From a virus, in the IMG/VR virus record IMGVR_UViG_3300036770_005754, positions 62,001-126,000 of that record: a DNA stretch of 64,000 nucleotides. One strand, given 5' to 3'. Below, in pieces: positions 1 through 7,249 of this stretch (within the stretch, counting starts at the first letter, position 1; each line of letters starts with the position of its first letter). A model generated the notes under the pieces. The model had not been told where the DNA came from, ran no database searches, and saw only the letters and a list, made by a program, of their open reading frames with translations. A program made the position numbers and the translations under genes.

Positions 1-360
1 TAGGAACAAGATACCTGTTTTATATCTGCATTGCAAAGATCTAAATTTATCATTATATAATCTGGTATCATCGATTTTCGACAACTCTGAATTTATTGAT
101 TCAATGCTCATATTCCCGATTGGCATGTCGGCAGGCGGTAGGTAATGTGTTCTACCATCATCACCAGCTTTTGGTAGACCTCTTATGTCAGACGCTTCTA
201 ATTGAGAGCATCTTAAATCTATAAAACCCATCCCATTGTCTGATGCAAGCTGTTTAACAAGGCTGGATTTTCCGAGTCCTCTATGCCCCCATATGAACGG
301 AGTTATTCCAGCACGTCCACACAGCATGACAGCTTCTTTTATTACACTTATCTTAGCCAT
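1..360 (-). CDS. MoxR-type AAA+ ATPase, N-terminal part
   Basis: The gene starts at ATG 360 and runs off the left edge, so only 120 residues are visible. Residues about 21-33 read PFIWGHRGLGKSS, a Walker A P-loop preceded by a hydrophobic strand. It is followed by FIDLRCSQLEASDIRGLP and then LPPADMP, which is the pattern of MoxR/RavA-like AAA+ ATPases. Members of that family remodel or activate partner proteins with ATP. The Walker B and sensor motifs lie outside the window. The start abuts the stop of the upstream gene, so the two are probably cotranscribed. CobS-like chelatase ATPases are relatives and, given the B12 genes nearby, worth excluding, but the text fits generic MoxR better. Confidence 0.75.
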   Translation of the reverse strand, partial: MAKISVIKEAVMLCGRAGITPFIWGHRGLGKSSLVKQLASDNGMGFIDLRCSQLEASDIRGLPKAGDDGRTHYLPPADMPIGNMSIESINSELSKIDDTRLYNDKFRSLQCRYKTGILFL

Positions 361-801
361 TTAAATCTCTTGATTTTTAAGTTTATACAAAACCCTAACG
401 ACGCTATCTGTCGCAGTATCTGAATCGATGTTTCTGTTTTCTGGTGTCGAAGAACTCTCTCCAGTTGCTCCATTTATGTTAAAAGAATCTCTAGAATATT
501 TTCTAAGCATGGTGTATAATTTATCTGAAGCAGGAGCGGACCTAGGGCCTTTGATCTCATTTATTAGACGATTGGCGTCCAAATTATATTCTCCAAATAA
601 CGAATCACGCCATATGAATGTCCTGGTTCCCCATCTGTAATATACTCCTATCGGTTCTGACTTCGGATCTTCCAAATTTCTGTTAGACAATTCTACTATA
701 TAGAGATTACTCTTGAAATTTTTCGGCAACGATATGTTATTTATAACTAGAAATTTGGTGACTACGAAAAATTTACAATCAATATCCATGGTCGTGCTCA
801 T
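361..801 (-). CDS. Hypothetical protein upstream of the MoxR gene
   Basis: The protein is 146 residues and I do not recognise it. It has a beta-rich N-terminal half, a short motif GVYYRWGTRTFIWRDSLFGE in the middle, and a Ser/Thr/Asn-rich stretch before a charged C-terminus. Its stop codon is directly followed by the ATG of the AAA+ gene, so translation is likely coupled and it may be a partner or substrate of that ATPase. No clear Shine-Dalgarno site precedes the ATG. A TATATAAAG sequence lies 17 bases upstream of it. Confidence 0.6.
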   Translation of the reverse strand: MSTTMDIDCKFFVVTKFLVINNISLPKNFKSNLYIVELSNRNLEDPKSEPIGVYYRWGTRTFIWRDSLFGEYNLDANRLINEIKGPRSAPASDKLYTMLRKYSRDSFNINGATGESSSTPENRNIDSDTATDSVVRVLYKLKNQEI

Positions 802-857
802 ATTGGTATAAACAGCACTTTATATATTTGTTTAATCTTTGATTTCATGTGAAACAG

Positions 858-1613
858 TTATCGGTTAACCAGTGCATGCGGCTCGAACATATATGAAAAC
901 CAATGCCTATTTGCTGGCTGCGCTTCTGGAGTATGTTTTGGTTCATGTTGACAATTTGTCGCATAATCGGCCGACCAACGACTCAAGTAGTCCCTTCCTG
1001 AGACAATGACATAATTATAACAATCTGGGCACCAGCGTTCTATCGCTCGAAGTTCACCAAGATTCGCAATATTGCGTTCTACTTGGTCAACGTCTCCCGG
1101 TTCCACAATCACTCCAGCTTGATCGCCTTTGGCTACTGATGCATAACCACCAGTTTCGTAATCTTGGGACAATTTGATACCCAATCCGATTAAATGTTTA
1201 TACCAAGCTTTGCGTATGTCCATGCCTTTGTAGTACTTAAACACACTTTCTGGTTCATAGCCAAATGCTAGTCCTCGTATCAAATGCGCTTCAGCATCCG
1301 TAGTATCAACTACCAAATCAAGTATATCACGATTTTTCGGCAATGCAACCATCCATTGCTTTCCATAATCTACTACATCTAAATCATCGAAATCTGCTGA
1401 TACACAATCGGATTTCCAGGGATTTCCAACTAACCGTTTATTGTTTAATAATTCATGTCGAATAATACTACCAGTATGTAGTTCACCTGGGTCAGTAAAA
1501 TCATTACGGCTAAATGACCATCGGATCAATTTAGAAACAGGACCACTGTCGCCTAATATTCCAGATAAGATTAAAGCAAGATCTGTGCTTTCGACTATGC
1601 TTCTTAGTTTCAT
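858..1613 (-). CDS. Hypothetical protein with C-terminal Cys/His cluster
   Basis: The product is 251 residues with no recognised family. Near the C-terminus, RWCPDCYNY and later TNCQHEPKH give CxxC plus Cys/His, a possible zinc site. A longer reading with two more residues (MC) is possible, but AGGA sits one base before that ATG and seven bases before the ATG at 1613, so the start MKLRSIVE is preferred. It lies upstream of the hypothetical gene that precedes the MoxR gene and downstream of rarA, in the same direction. Confidence 0.6.
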   Translation of the reverse strand: MKLRSIVESTDLALILSGILGDSGPVSKLIRWSFSRNDFTDPGELHTGSIIRHELLNNKRLVGNPWKSDCVSADFDDLDVVDYGKQWMVALPKNRDILDLVVDTTDAEAHLIRGLAFGYEPESVFKYYKGMDIRKAWYKHLIGLGIKLSQDYETGGYASVAKGDQAGVIVEPGDVDQVERNIANLGELRAIERWCPDCYNYVIVSGRDYLSRWSADYATNCQHEPKHTPEAQPANRHWFSYMFEPHALVNR

Positions 1614-1661
1614 ACACATATCCTAACAATCGTTGTCTAACATCATTTTATGTTTGTTTAA

Positions 1662-2780
1662 TCATCTAGGCTCTACATATTGTTTGTTTATAGCTGCGAA
1701 ATAACCGCTCGTACCAGCACGCAATGAAGGCGGAACATGAATAGTTAAACCGTTCCTGACGTCGTCAATAGCAGCCATTATAGCGTTGTATGCTGTTTTG
1801 TCGCGTTTGCTACTAGCCATCTCACAAGTCGCTAAGGCCATTGGTATGACGCATTCAGGTAATCCAGTCCTTTCTGTTGTGTAAGAAGCCGCCATCGCGA
1901 TCGGACCCGCCAGAGGGTTGCTCGCACAATCTTCGAATGCAGTTATCAACATTCTTCTACATATATAGGCAGGATCTTCACCAGATTCGATCCACTTAGC
2001 CAACCAATATATAGCGGCGTTTACATCGGAATTTTGAATAGACTCTTGGTAGCAATGTGCGAGATCATAATGTTCGTTCCCACTTGCATCAAAAACCAAG
2101 TGTTTGTCGGGTATTGCTAAATTTATGTGATCTGCTGTGATATGATCATCGTCGGACAGTATTTCTATCGCAGTTTCTAGAGCTGTTATCAATTTTCTAG
2201 CATCGCCACTGCTTCGCAATATCAAAATCTTGGCCGCTTCTTTATCTATATCTATCTTCCTACCTTTGTTCTTATAATGTTCCTTAACCTTCATGATTAT
2301 TTTTATCAATGATGGAGTTTGTAGTGGTTTAAGTTCAAAGACCAGACATCTAGATAGCAATGTGCTATTAACTGCGAATTTTGGGTTCTCAGTCGTAGCA
2401 CCAAATAGTATTATTGTCCCGTCCTCCACCACTGGGAGCATTGTATCTTGTTGTGACTTATTCCAACGATGTATTTCGTCTACGAACACAATCGTTGCTT
2501 TGTCATTGTTTCTAGCTGATGAAATCATCGACCTTAGATCGCTTACCGTAGCTTTTGTGGCGTTCAGTTGACAGAAAACAGCATCGATTTCATTAGCTAA
2601 TGACCTTACTATAGATGTCTTACCAATACCAGTTGGTCCCCATAATATAGTGCTCCTCACGGTGTTCTTCAATGCCATTTTTGATAGTGGCTTGCCGTCG
2701 TCTGTAAGGTGTTCTTGGCCTATAATATCTTTTAATTTGCTTGGCCGCAATTCCACAGCCAGTGGGGTCGATTTACCCAT
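1662..2780 (-). CDS. rarA: RarA/MgsA-like AAA+ ATPase
   Basis: The protein has 372 residues. RarA (MgsA, WRNIP1 family) is a clamp-loader-like AAA+ ATPase that acts at stalled replication forks. The sequence shows the family opening LRPSKLKDIIGQEHL, Walker A WGPTGIGKTS (about 47-56), Walker B IVFVDEIHRW near residue 97, sensor 1 FGATTENP and an arginine-finger region STLLSRC. The C-terminal part carries the RarA tetramerisation region with SDVNAAIYWLAKWIESGEDP and a TAYNAIMAA motif. Bacterial RarA is usually about 440 residues, so this is a slightly shortened version. Its ATG overlaps the TAA of the upstream PLD-like gene (TAATG), so the two are translationally coupled. Confidence 0.88.
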   Translation of the reverse strand: MGKSTPLAVELRPSKLKDIIGQEHLTDDGKPLSKMALKNTVRSTILWGPTGIGKTSIVRSLANEIDAVFCQLNATKATVSDLRSMISSARNNDKATIVFVDEIHRWNKSQQDTMLPVVEDGTIILFGATTENPKFAVNSTLLSRCLVFELKPLQTPSLIKIIMKVKEHYKNKGRKIDIDKEAAKILILRSSGDARKLITALETAIEILSDDDHITADHINLAIPDKHLVFDASGNEHYDLAHCYQESIQNSDVNAAIYWLAKWIESGEDPAYICRRMLITAFEDCASNPLAGPIAMAASYTTERTGLPECVIPMALATCEMASSKRDKTAYNAIMAAIDDVRNGLTIHVPPSLRAGTSGYFAAINKQYVEPR

Positions 2781-3409
2781 TAGAATGGTGCTTCTTCTTT
2801 AGATGGTGTGATACTCTCGCCGATCAATGAATTAATACCTTTTTCAGAAATTCCTTCAATCTGTAGTAGGCTATTGATACCTTGATCATTTACCGGTGCC
2901 GAACCGTTCCAGATTGGTTTTATGTGCTTCAATATGGTCTTAATATTTCTGTCAGATAGTTCAAAAGTACAATCGAACCAAGACGAGTCTGTGAAATTTC
3001 GGCCTCCGCTGATACCTTTACATTCATTGCCGTATATGAATATACATGCTTTCATGTGTATATCCGTGGCCATCTTCCATTTAAATTCCGGAAAATGATC
3101 TACATGGTTAGATAATCTAATGAATATTTTACAATATTCCGCTTCACAGTCAACACACGCTCTTCTACCTTTACAGCTTTTATATTTCGGTACTCCTATC
3201 AAAAATTTGACATCCGGCACCGATCGCATTTTCTCCATCAGATCTCTAGTCTTTGATCTGAATTTCCAGTCGATTTGCGTCATATCATGACCGGCATAAC
3301 TTATGCCAGCATATAACCCAAATGAAGTTATGATTGCGCTCTTTGGGTTTTCATCTATTCTGTCAGACAACCATCTCACATGGTCATCGTAATTTATCAA
3401 TAATTCCAT
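2780..3409 (-). CDS. PLD-like (single HKD) protein with Cys cluster
   Basis: The product is 209 residues. Residues 117-145 contain IHMKACIFIYG, then GGRNFTDSSWFD. This matches the HxK...GGxN signature of phospholipase D-superfamily phosphodiesterases, many of which are nucleases when they carry one HKD motif and dimerise. A Cys cluster C79/C85/C88/C93 (CKGRRACVDCEAEYC) precedes it and may bind metal. The conserved Asp four residues after Lys is not obvious, so activity is uncertain. It is coupled to rarA by a TAATG overlap, which suggests a DNA-processing role, but the substrate is unknown. Confidence 0.55.
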   Translation of the reverse strand: MELLINYDDHVRWLSDRIDENPKSAIITSFGLYAGISYAGHDMTQIDWKFRSKTRDLMEKMRSVPDVKFLIGVPKYKSCKGRRACVDCEAEYCKIFIRLSNHVDHFPEFKWKMATDIHMKACIFIYGNECKGISGGRNFTDSSWFDCTFELSDRNIKTILKHIKPIWNGSAPVNDQGINSLLQIEGISEKGINSLIGESITPSKEEAPF

Positions 3410-3426
3410 AATATGTCTCGAAATAA

Positions 3427-3457
3427 GAAGACCCAGGATTTTGTATCCTGGGTCTTC
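3427..3457 (-). terminator. Hairpin terminator after gene 3473-3883
   Basis: Perfect 13-bp inverted repeat (3427-3439 with 3445-3457) around a 5-base loop. On the minus strand it is followed by TTATTTC, a weak U-rich tail. It lies just past the stop of the minus-strand gene at 3473. Confidence 0.75.
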
Positions 3458-3472
3458 GTCATGTGCTATGAA

Positions 3473-3883
3473 TTAAATTAAAACGAAGTCGTGGTTCTCT
3501 GATATCATAATACTTGCCTGCGAGGTATTACCAAGTCTGATACTATCGAGAGTTGCTAAAGCAATCTCGCTGGCCTGTTCGAATGTGATGTTTTGCTTGT
3601 TTTTTCTAGCTGCGGCTAAAGCCTGTCTGGTCATTGCTTTTACGAGATCTTTTTTATACCCTCTGTTTGAGTTCGATGCTTGTTCTTGGTTGTAACGCCT
3701 CATAACATATCTCTGAGCTTCTTGCCCATCTGTTGGGTTAAAACATGCTATGATCCTTGGTAACATCTCAATCAATATTGAGATAATGCTGCCCATCGCT
3801 AGACCAGACATATTCTGTCTATTATCCAGTGAATTTGCGATTAGGGTTGCTCGTGCGAGCGTTTGCGGCTGAGGTCGGTGCAT
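3473..3883 (-). CDS. Hypothetical protein, hydrophobic segment then basic helix
   Basis: The product is 136 residues from the preferred start MHRPQPQ, which has AGGAG six bases upstream; an in-frame ATG 36 bases earlier (3919) lacks such a site. A hydrophobic stretch MGSIISILIEMLPRIIACF occupies residues about 30-50, followed by a helical Arg/Lys/Gln/Ala-rich region. I do not recognise the family. The strong ribosome site plus the terminator behind it suggest good expression. It could be a small virion or membrane-associated protein. Confidence 0.6.
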   Translation of the reverse strand: MHRPQPQTLARATLIANSLDNRQNMSGLAMGSIISILIEMLPRIIACFNPTDGQEAQRYVMRRYNQEQASNSNRGYKKDLVKAMTRQALAAARKNKQNITFEQASEIALATLDSIRLGNTSQASIMISENHDFVLI

Positions 3884-3915
3884 TGATAACTCCTTGGTTA
3901 TGGTGAAGACTGACT

Positions 3916-4170
3916 TCATTTCAAATACGTAGCAGTGCGAGTGGTATTATCCTTCAACACCATGGTTAGAACATATCCTTTTTCAGATATTTCAAGTGTT
4001 AAAATTGACAAACTGTAATCGTCTCTCTTGGAAGTAGAATCTATGTATTTTGTCAATTTACTCACTTCTGAATCGCTGAAGCCAAGTGATAATGCTAATT
4101 CTTCGACTGACTCTTTAACATGGGCATGTACCAGACCACCAGCATCTAATATGGCTCTATATGTGATCAT
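3916..4170 (-). CDS. Small hypothetical protein (84 aa)
   Basis: The product has 84 residues, is acidic in the middle (ESVEELALSLGFSDSEVSKL) and ends in a beta-rich part (SLSILTLEISEKGYVLTMVLKD). There is no recognised family. It is the upstream neighbour of the 136-residue gene and overlaps that gene's alternative long start. Confidence 0.5.
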   Translation of the reverse strand: MITYRAILDAGGLVHAHVKESVEELALSLGFSDSEVSKLTKYIDSTSKRDDYSLSILTLEISEKGYVLTMVLKDNTTRTATYLK

Positions 4171-4217
4171 TTTTGTTCAACCCATAGTATTGATAATTAA
4201 CATACAACACGCCATTC

Positions 4218-4775
4218 TTATTTTTCCACAAATTTATCCCATGATTCAAGAAACATATTGCAGTGATATACAGGACTCCATTTTGGAATCTTAGGCTGAT
4301 TTAACAGGTTCATGCCTATTTCGTTCAATGTCCTATCGGCTTTTTTTCTATTGCAGTCTTTGCATGCTGTAACACAATTTTCAAAATCGTTCGTACCATT
4401 ACGTACTCTCGGCACCACGTGGTCAATCGTTAAATCCTTGTTACCAAATCTACCACAATATTGGCACGTATAATCGTCCCTTTTAAACAAGCTTCTTCTA
4501 CTGAATGCTATTGTGGTAGATGGTACTTTATTATAACGGTTTAGAACGATCACCTCAGGTGCGATTATGGACCTGTTAGCTAGACCTATAGTTTTGTCCG
4601 TAACCCTTGGTTCACGCAATATCCAACTGTCCCATGAGTGTTGTGAATAGTCGGAAGTATCTACAACGCTTGCTATATTGAGCCAGACCTTTGTAATGGC
4701 TTCTGCTACTGTTTGGACACCTATCGGATACCATGATTTGTTTAAGATTAAAGTTGGGTATTGTAATGTAGACAT
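4218..4775 (-). CDS. HNH endonuclease, bacterial long-form
   Basis: The protein has 185 residues. The C-terminal half holds a zinc-stabilised HNH nuclease: CQYC (104-107), the active-site IDHVVPR (117-123), then NC..AC..CNRKK (133-144). The N-terminal half (VLNKSWYPIGVQTVAEAIT type: LILNKSWYPIGVQTV) is the extension found in chromosomal HNH proteins of cyanobacteria, planctomycetes and others, not in small phage homing HNHs. It sits next to a tRNA gene. Its role may be DNA packaging support, host DNA degradation or mobility; the sequence does not decide. Confidence 0.85.
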   Translation of the reverse strand: MSTLQYPTLILNKSWYPIGVQTVAEAITKVWLNIASVVDTSDYSQHSWDSWILREPRVTDKTIGLANRSIIAPEVIVLNRYNKVPSTTIAFSRRSLFKRDDYTCQYCGRFGNKDLTIDHVVPRVRNGTNDFENCVTACKDCNRKKADRTLNEIGMNLLNQPKIPKWSPVYHCNMFLESWDKFVEK

Positions 4776-4789
4776 GCATTATCTCGAAT

Positions 4790-4860
4790 TTAGCCCGCGA
4801 AGATTCGAACTTCGACTTAGAGAACCAAAATCTCTAGTGCTACCATTACACTACGGGCTA
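4790..4860 (-). tRNA. tRNA-Gln (anticodon TTG)
   Basis: On the minus strand the 7-bp acceptor TAGCCCG/CGGGCTA closes a full cloverleaf. It has a D arm with AATGGTAGC, an anticodon stem AGAGA/TCTCT around loop TTTTGGT (anticodon TTG), and a T arm CGAAG-TTCGAAT-CTTCG. The 3' CCA is not encoded. It is the only tRNA seen in the window. Confidence 0.95.
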
Positions 4861-4863
4861 ATG

Positions 4864-5223
4864 CTACTTACTTAATCTTTCCATGATTCTTGTTTTGACT
4901 AAGTCTGTGTCTGACTGCGAAGGCGTCCAATCGACCATCAATTGTTTTGGCACATTGTCCCATGCTTTCTCATAATCACTGACATTGTAACCTCTTCTAT
5001 AACATTCATCTCTGATTTTTACGTATCTATTTTTGAGATACTGCATTTTATCATAGAAAAATGTTACGTGTCCCTTACCTAGTTTAAATGATTTAGGTAT
5101 ATTTGAGATTACAGCTTTACCAGAAGTTATCGCATTTGGTATCCTCTTAATTTCTCTATGTTCTGCCAACAAATGTTCACGTGTCAAATCAGATGGGTCT
5201 ACGCCGACATTAATGCGTGTCAC
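4864..5223 (-). CDS. denV: DenV-type pyrimidine-dimer DNA glycosylase
   Basis: The product is 119 residues and is homologous to T4 endonuclease V, which removes UV-induced cyclobutane pyrimidine dimers by glycosylase/AP-lyase chemistry. The start is GTG at 5223 giving (M)TRINVGVD. In T4 the catalytic nucleophile is the amine of Thr2, so the 22-residue longer ATG-started reading would be inactive and is rejected. Glu24 in AEHREIKRIP matches catalytic Glu23. Further matches are KSFKLGKGHVTFFYDKM and ECYRRGYNV. It is about 19 residues shorter than the T4 protein, lacking the extreme C-terminal tail. The start lies inside the end of the adenosyltransferase gene (14-base overlap). Confidence 0.9.
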   Translation of the reverse strand: MTRINVGVDPSDLTREHLLAEHREIKRIPNAITSGKAVISNIPKSFKLGKGHVTFFYDKMQYLKNRYVKIRDECYRRGYNVSDYEKAWDNVPKQLMVDWTPSQSDTDLVKTRIMERLSK

Positions 5224-5758
5224 TTTTCTTACCGTCCCAAATGTTGTCTTTTTCAGCCACAAGTCTAGCCAGAGTAAACAAGTAATCACTAAGTCTGTTC
5301 AAGTACGGGACAATCGAACTGTTTAATTCTTGTGTCGCAGATGCTTGATGTAAAAATCGCCCAACAGTTCTTTCGACCCTACGACATATAGCCCTTGCGA
5401 CATGGATGTGGTTATTTGGCAATATGAAGTTCTTTAATTCTGGTAGACTCCCCTCTATTTCATCAATTCTGTCTTCGATGAATTTAACATCCGTCTCTGT
5501 AACTCGTCTTTCGCCATTGTGTAATTCTGCACCGATATCAAACAACTTACGTTGTATCGTTTCAATACAAGAGAAAGCATTATGTCGATCACGCCCAAAC
5601 AGCAGTTGCCCATTGAATAGGGCAATATAACACAATCCGATATATGAGTTTAACTCATCGATTTGACCTTGACACTCTATCGCATCGTCGAATTTCCATA
5701 CTCTTTTACCACCATGAGATGTTCGTAAATCGTCACCTGTTCTCGTGTAAATTTTCAT
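5210..5758 (-). CDS. PduO-type cob(I)alamin adenosyltransferase
   Basis: The protein is 182 residues, full length for the PduO/MMAB family that transfers the adenosyl group of ATP to cob(I)alamin, making adenosylcobalamin. Diagnostic motifs are all present: TRTGDD (5-10) and GGKRV for ATP, DELNSYIGL (34-42), RKLFDIGAEL, FILP (111-114), the ATP/cobalamin signature HVARAICRRVER (119-130), and YLNRLSDYLFTLAR (152-165). The same genome carries an AdoCbl-dependent ribonucleotide reductase at 23173-25362, so a role in charging that enzyme's cofactor is a reasonable inference. EutT- or CobA-type enzymes have different motifs and are excluded. Confidence 0.93.
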   Translation of the reverse strand: MKIYTRTGDDLRTSHGGKRVWKFDDAIECQGQIDELNSYIGLCYIALFNGQLLFGRDRHNAFSCIETIQRKLFDIGAELHNGERRVTETDVKFIEDRIDEIEGSLPELKNFILPNNHIHVARAICRRVERTVGRFLHQASATQELNSSIVPYLNRLSDYLFTLARLVAEKDNIWDGKKSDTH

Positions 5759-5870
5759 ACCTATCCTATCGTATCGTATGTCGAAGCGATTTTCTGATCG
5801 TAGTTATCACGACCTTAAAATACATCGCCTATATTATATGGCTTCAAAAGTAATTTGACATATACAGAAA

Positions 5871-5896
5871 GGGCGGGGATGATCGTCTCCCCGCCC
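5871..5896 (-). terminator. GC-rich hairpin terminator after gene 5907-6236
   Basis: A 9-bp GC-rich inverted repeat (5871-5879 with 5888-5896) closes an 8-base loop. It is followed on the minus strand by TTTCTGTAT. It lies 11 bases past the stop of the upstream minus-strand gene. Confidence 0.75.
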
Positions 5897-5906
5897 CGTT
5901 TAGCAA

Positions 5907-6236
5907 TTACTTCATTTTGCTTTTGGCAAGTCTGAAAGCAGCCTCTACCAAACCAGGCATAATCCCATTTCTTATGAGCGGGTCCACGAGCCAATCCGGA
6001 CCAATGAGGTCAATCGGCAAAACGTACTCATCATACAACATGTTAGCGGCTTCTTTAAGATTGCCGAGATCGGTGTCGCTAACACCACCCGCTTCGGCCA
6101 GGACTGTCTGAATCGCTTCAGTAAGAGCTAACAAGAACACCCACATCTCTGAGACAGTCACTTTTCCGTCAGAGAATGCTACTAAAGCAGAATCCACTAC
6201 TACTTTCAATTTCGGGTAGAAAACATTTTGTGTCAT
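5907..6236 (-). CDS. Hypothetical helical protein (109 aa)
   Basis: The product has 109 residues from ATG 6236 (MTQNVFYPK), with AGGAGA at a proper distance upstream. The ATG 15 bases earlier overlaps that ribosome site and is not preferred. The protein is mostly amphipathic helix with acidic patches and a terminal KSKMK. A segment VTVSEMWVFLLALTEAIQTVL could be a helix pair. The family is not recognised. It has its own terminator, so it may be an independent small transcription unit. Confidence 0.6.
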   Translation of the reverse strand: MTQNVFYPKLKVVVDSALVAFSDGKVTVSEMWVFLLALTEAIQTVLAEAGGVSDTDLGNLKEAANMLYDEYVLPIDLIGPDWLVDPLIRNGIMPGLVEAAFRLAKSKMK

Positions 6237-6279
6237 CTTGGATCTCCTCATATGGTCGATAAAGTAAATCTAAACTGAC

Positions 6280-6295
6280 AATCGTAAGCATCATT
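6280..6295. repeat. 16-bp direct repeat, left copy
   Basis: The sequence aatcgtaagcatcatt occurs here and again at 7192-7207, on either side of the secreted-protein gene. In both places a related element (ggtcgat then a purine then aag) lies to the left, at 6255-6265 and near 7140-7149. The repeats may be upstream control elements of two minus-strand genes or the scar of an insertion. Confidence 0.6.
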
Positions 6296-6355
6296 TAGGG
6301 TTCCGCCACATGTTGTTGCGGAGATCGGGATGCCGATAACCAACACAAGAGTCAA

Positions 6356-7066
6356 TTACGGCGACGGTGGCTTCCGTTGCTTTAACGCAACACCATGTTT
6401 AAATTGTGTTAATGTTTCGCATTCTCCACAAATCTCCAAATTCGGATCATGAGGTTCGCAAGCGGACTTGCCATCTGTTGTTGGTGGTTGCAACGGTGGT
6501 CGGCCAGCAAGCGGAACAACGTCACTGAATGTGTCGGCATAAACATATTCAATATCTGGGTGCTCCAGTAGCTTTTGTATGGCTTCATCCTTTGTGCCTT
6601 TTCCGGACCATGCACACTGCATCTTTGATACAAATGGTGACACTCCCGTAATGTTTACCTCAGGGACATCATCTCTAACGAATTGAATAACGGTCTTGGT
6701 TGTGCCCTGTTTCAAAACGCAAATTAGCAATTCGGCATTTTGAAGCTCCTTTTTTCGGACTTCATCATACCCGACTGCGAACTTGATATCAAGCGGCTGG
6801 TATGCGTATGGAAGCCGGGTGCTTTGGTGGCCGCGAAAAAAGCAATTTCTGCTACGACATTCAAGCTTGTGGAGGTTTCTCCATTTGTTCTCCAGAACCA
6901 ACCGACAAAAGCACGGTGTTTCGTCTCCGGATAAACCTTTTCGATCGCCTCGATCTGAGTCGCGGAAGTGATCGAGTTTCGCGTCCTTTTGTGCGAACGC
7001 CGAAGCAGAAAAATCGGTTACCATTAATCCAATTAAGAGTAAAGTAATAAGGAAACTACGATTCAT
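6356..7066 (-). CDS. Secreted or periplasmic protein, possibly double-frameshifted
   Basis: The product is 236 residues. It begins with a classic signal peptide: MNRS, a hydrophobic core FLITLLLIGLMV, and an ASAFA cleavage-type motif near residue 25. A GGAGG ribosome site precedes the ATG. The C-terminal half contains Cys residues (CEPHDPNLEICGECETL) suited to an oxidising compartment. Residues about 27-95 are unusually rich in Arg, Cys and His. The +1 frame through the same DNA (about 6775-6985) reads as a more ordinary protein (e.g. IEAIEKVYPETKHRAFVGWF). The gene may therefore carry two compensating frameshifts. The family is not recognised. Confidence 0.6.
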   Translation of the reverse strand: MNRSFLITLLLIGLMVTDFSASAFAQKDAKLDHFRDSDRGDRKGLSGDETPCFCRLVLENKWRNLHKLECRSRNCFFRGHQSTRLPYAYQPLDIKFAVGYDEVRKKELQNAELLICVLKQGTTKTVIQFVRDDVPEVNITGVSPFVSKMQCAWSGKGTKDEAIQKLLEHPDIEYVYADTFSDVVPLAGRPPLQPPTTDGKSACEPHDPNLEICGECETLTQFKHGVALKQRKPPSP

Positions 7067-7191
7067 GGTTCCTCCGGTAGTGGGACAAGTGATTGAAAAA
7101 CGTGTGGATTTGGTGGTGTTAGCGAACGAACGTACACGGTCGATGAAGCTACTACTATATCTTTGCTTAGACGAACTCTATGATATTTGTA

Positions 7192-7207
7192 AATCGTAAG
7201 CATCATT
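7192..7207. repeat. 16-bp direct repeat, right copy
   Basis: Exact copy of the element at 6280-6295, 912 bases to the right. It lies in the 183-base gap between the secreted-protein gene (start 7066) and the endonuclease gene (stop 7250). No further gene is seen in that gap. Confidence 0.6.
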
Positions 7208-7249
7208 CAATTTTCACGATCTATATAATTTCATTTAAATATGGAGTAA

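Noticed and set aside
1-360. CobS-type cobaltochelatase ATPase, to complete a B12 pathway
   Set aside because: The visible motifs fit general MoxR ATPases; without the rest of the gene a cobalamin role cannot be claimed.
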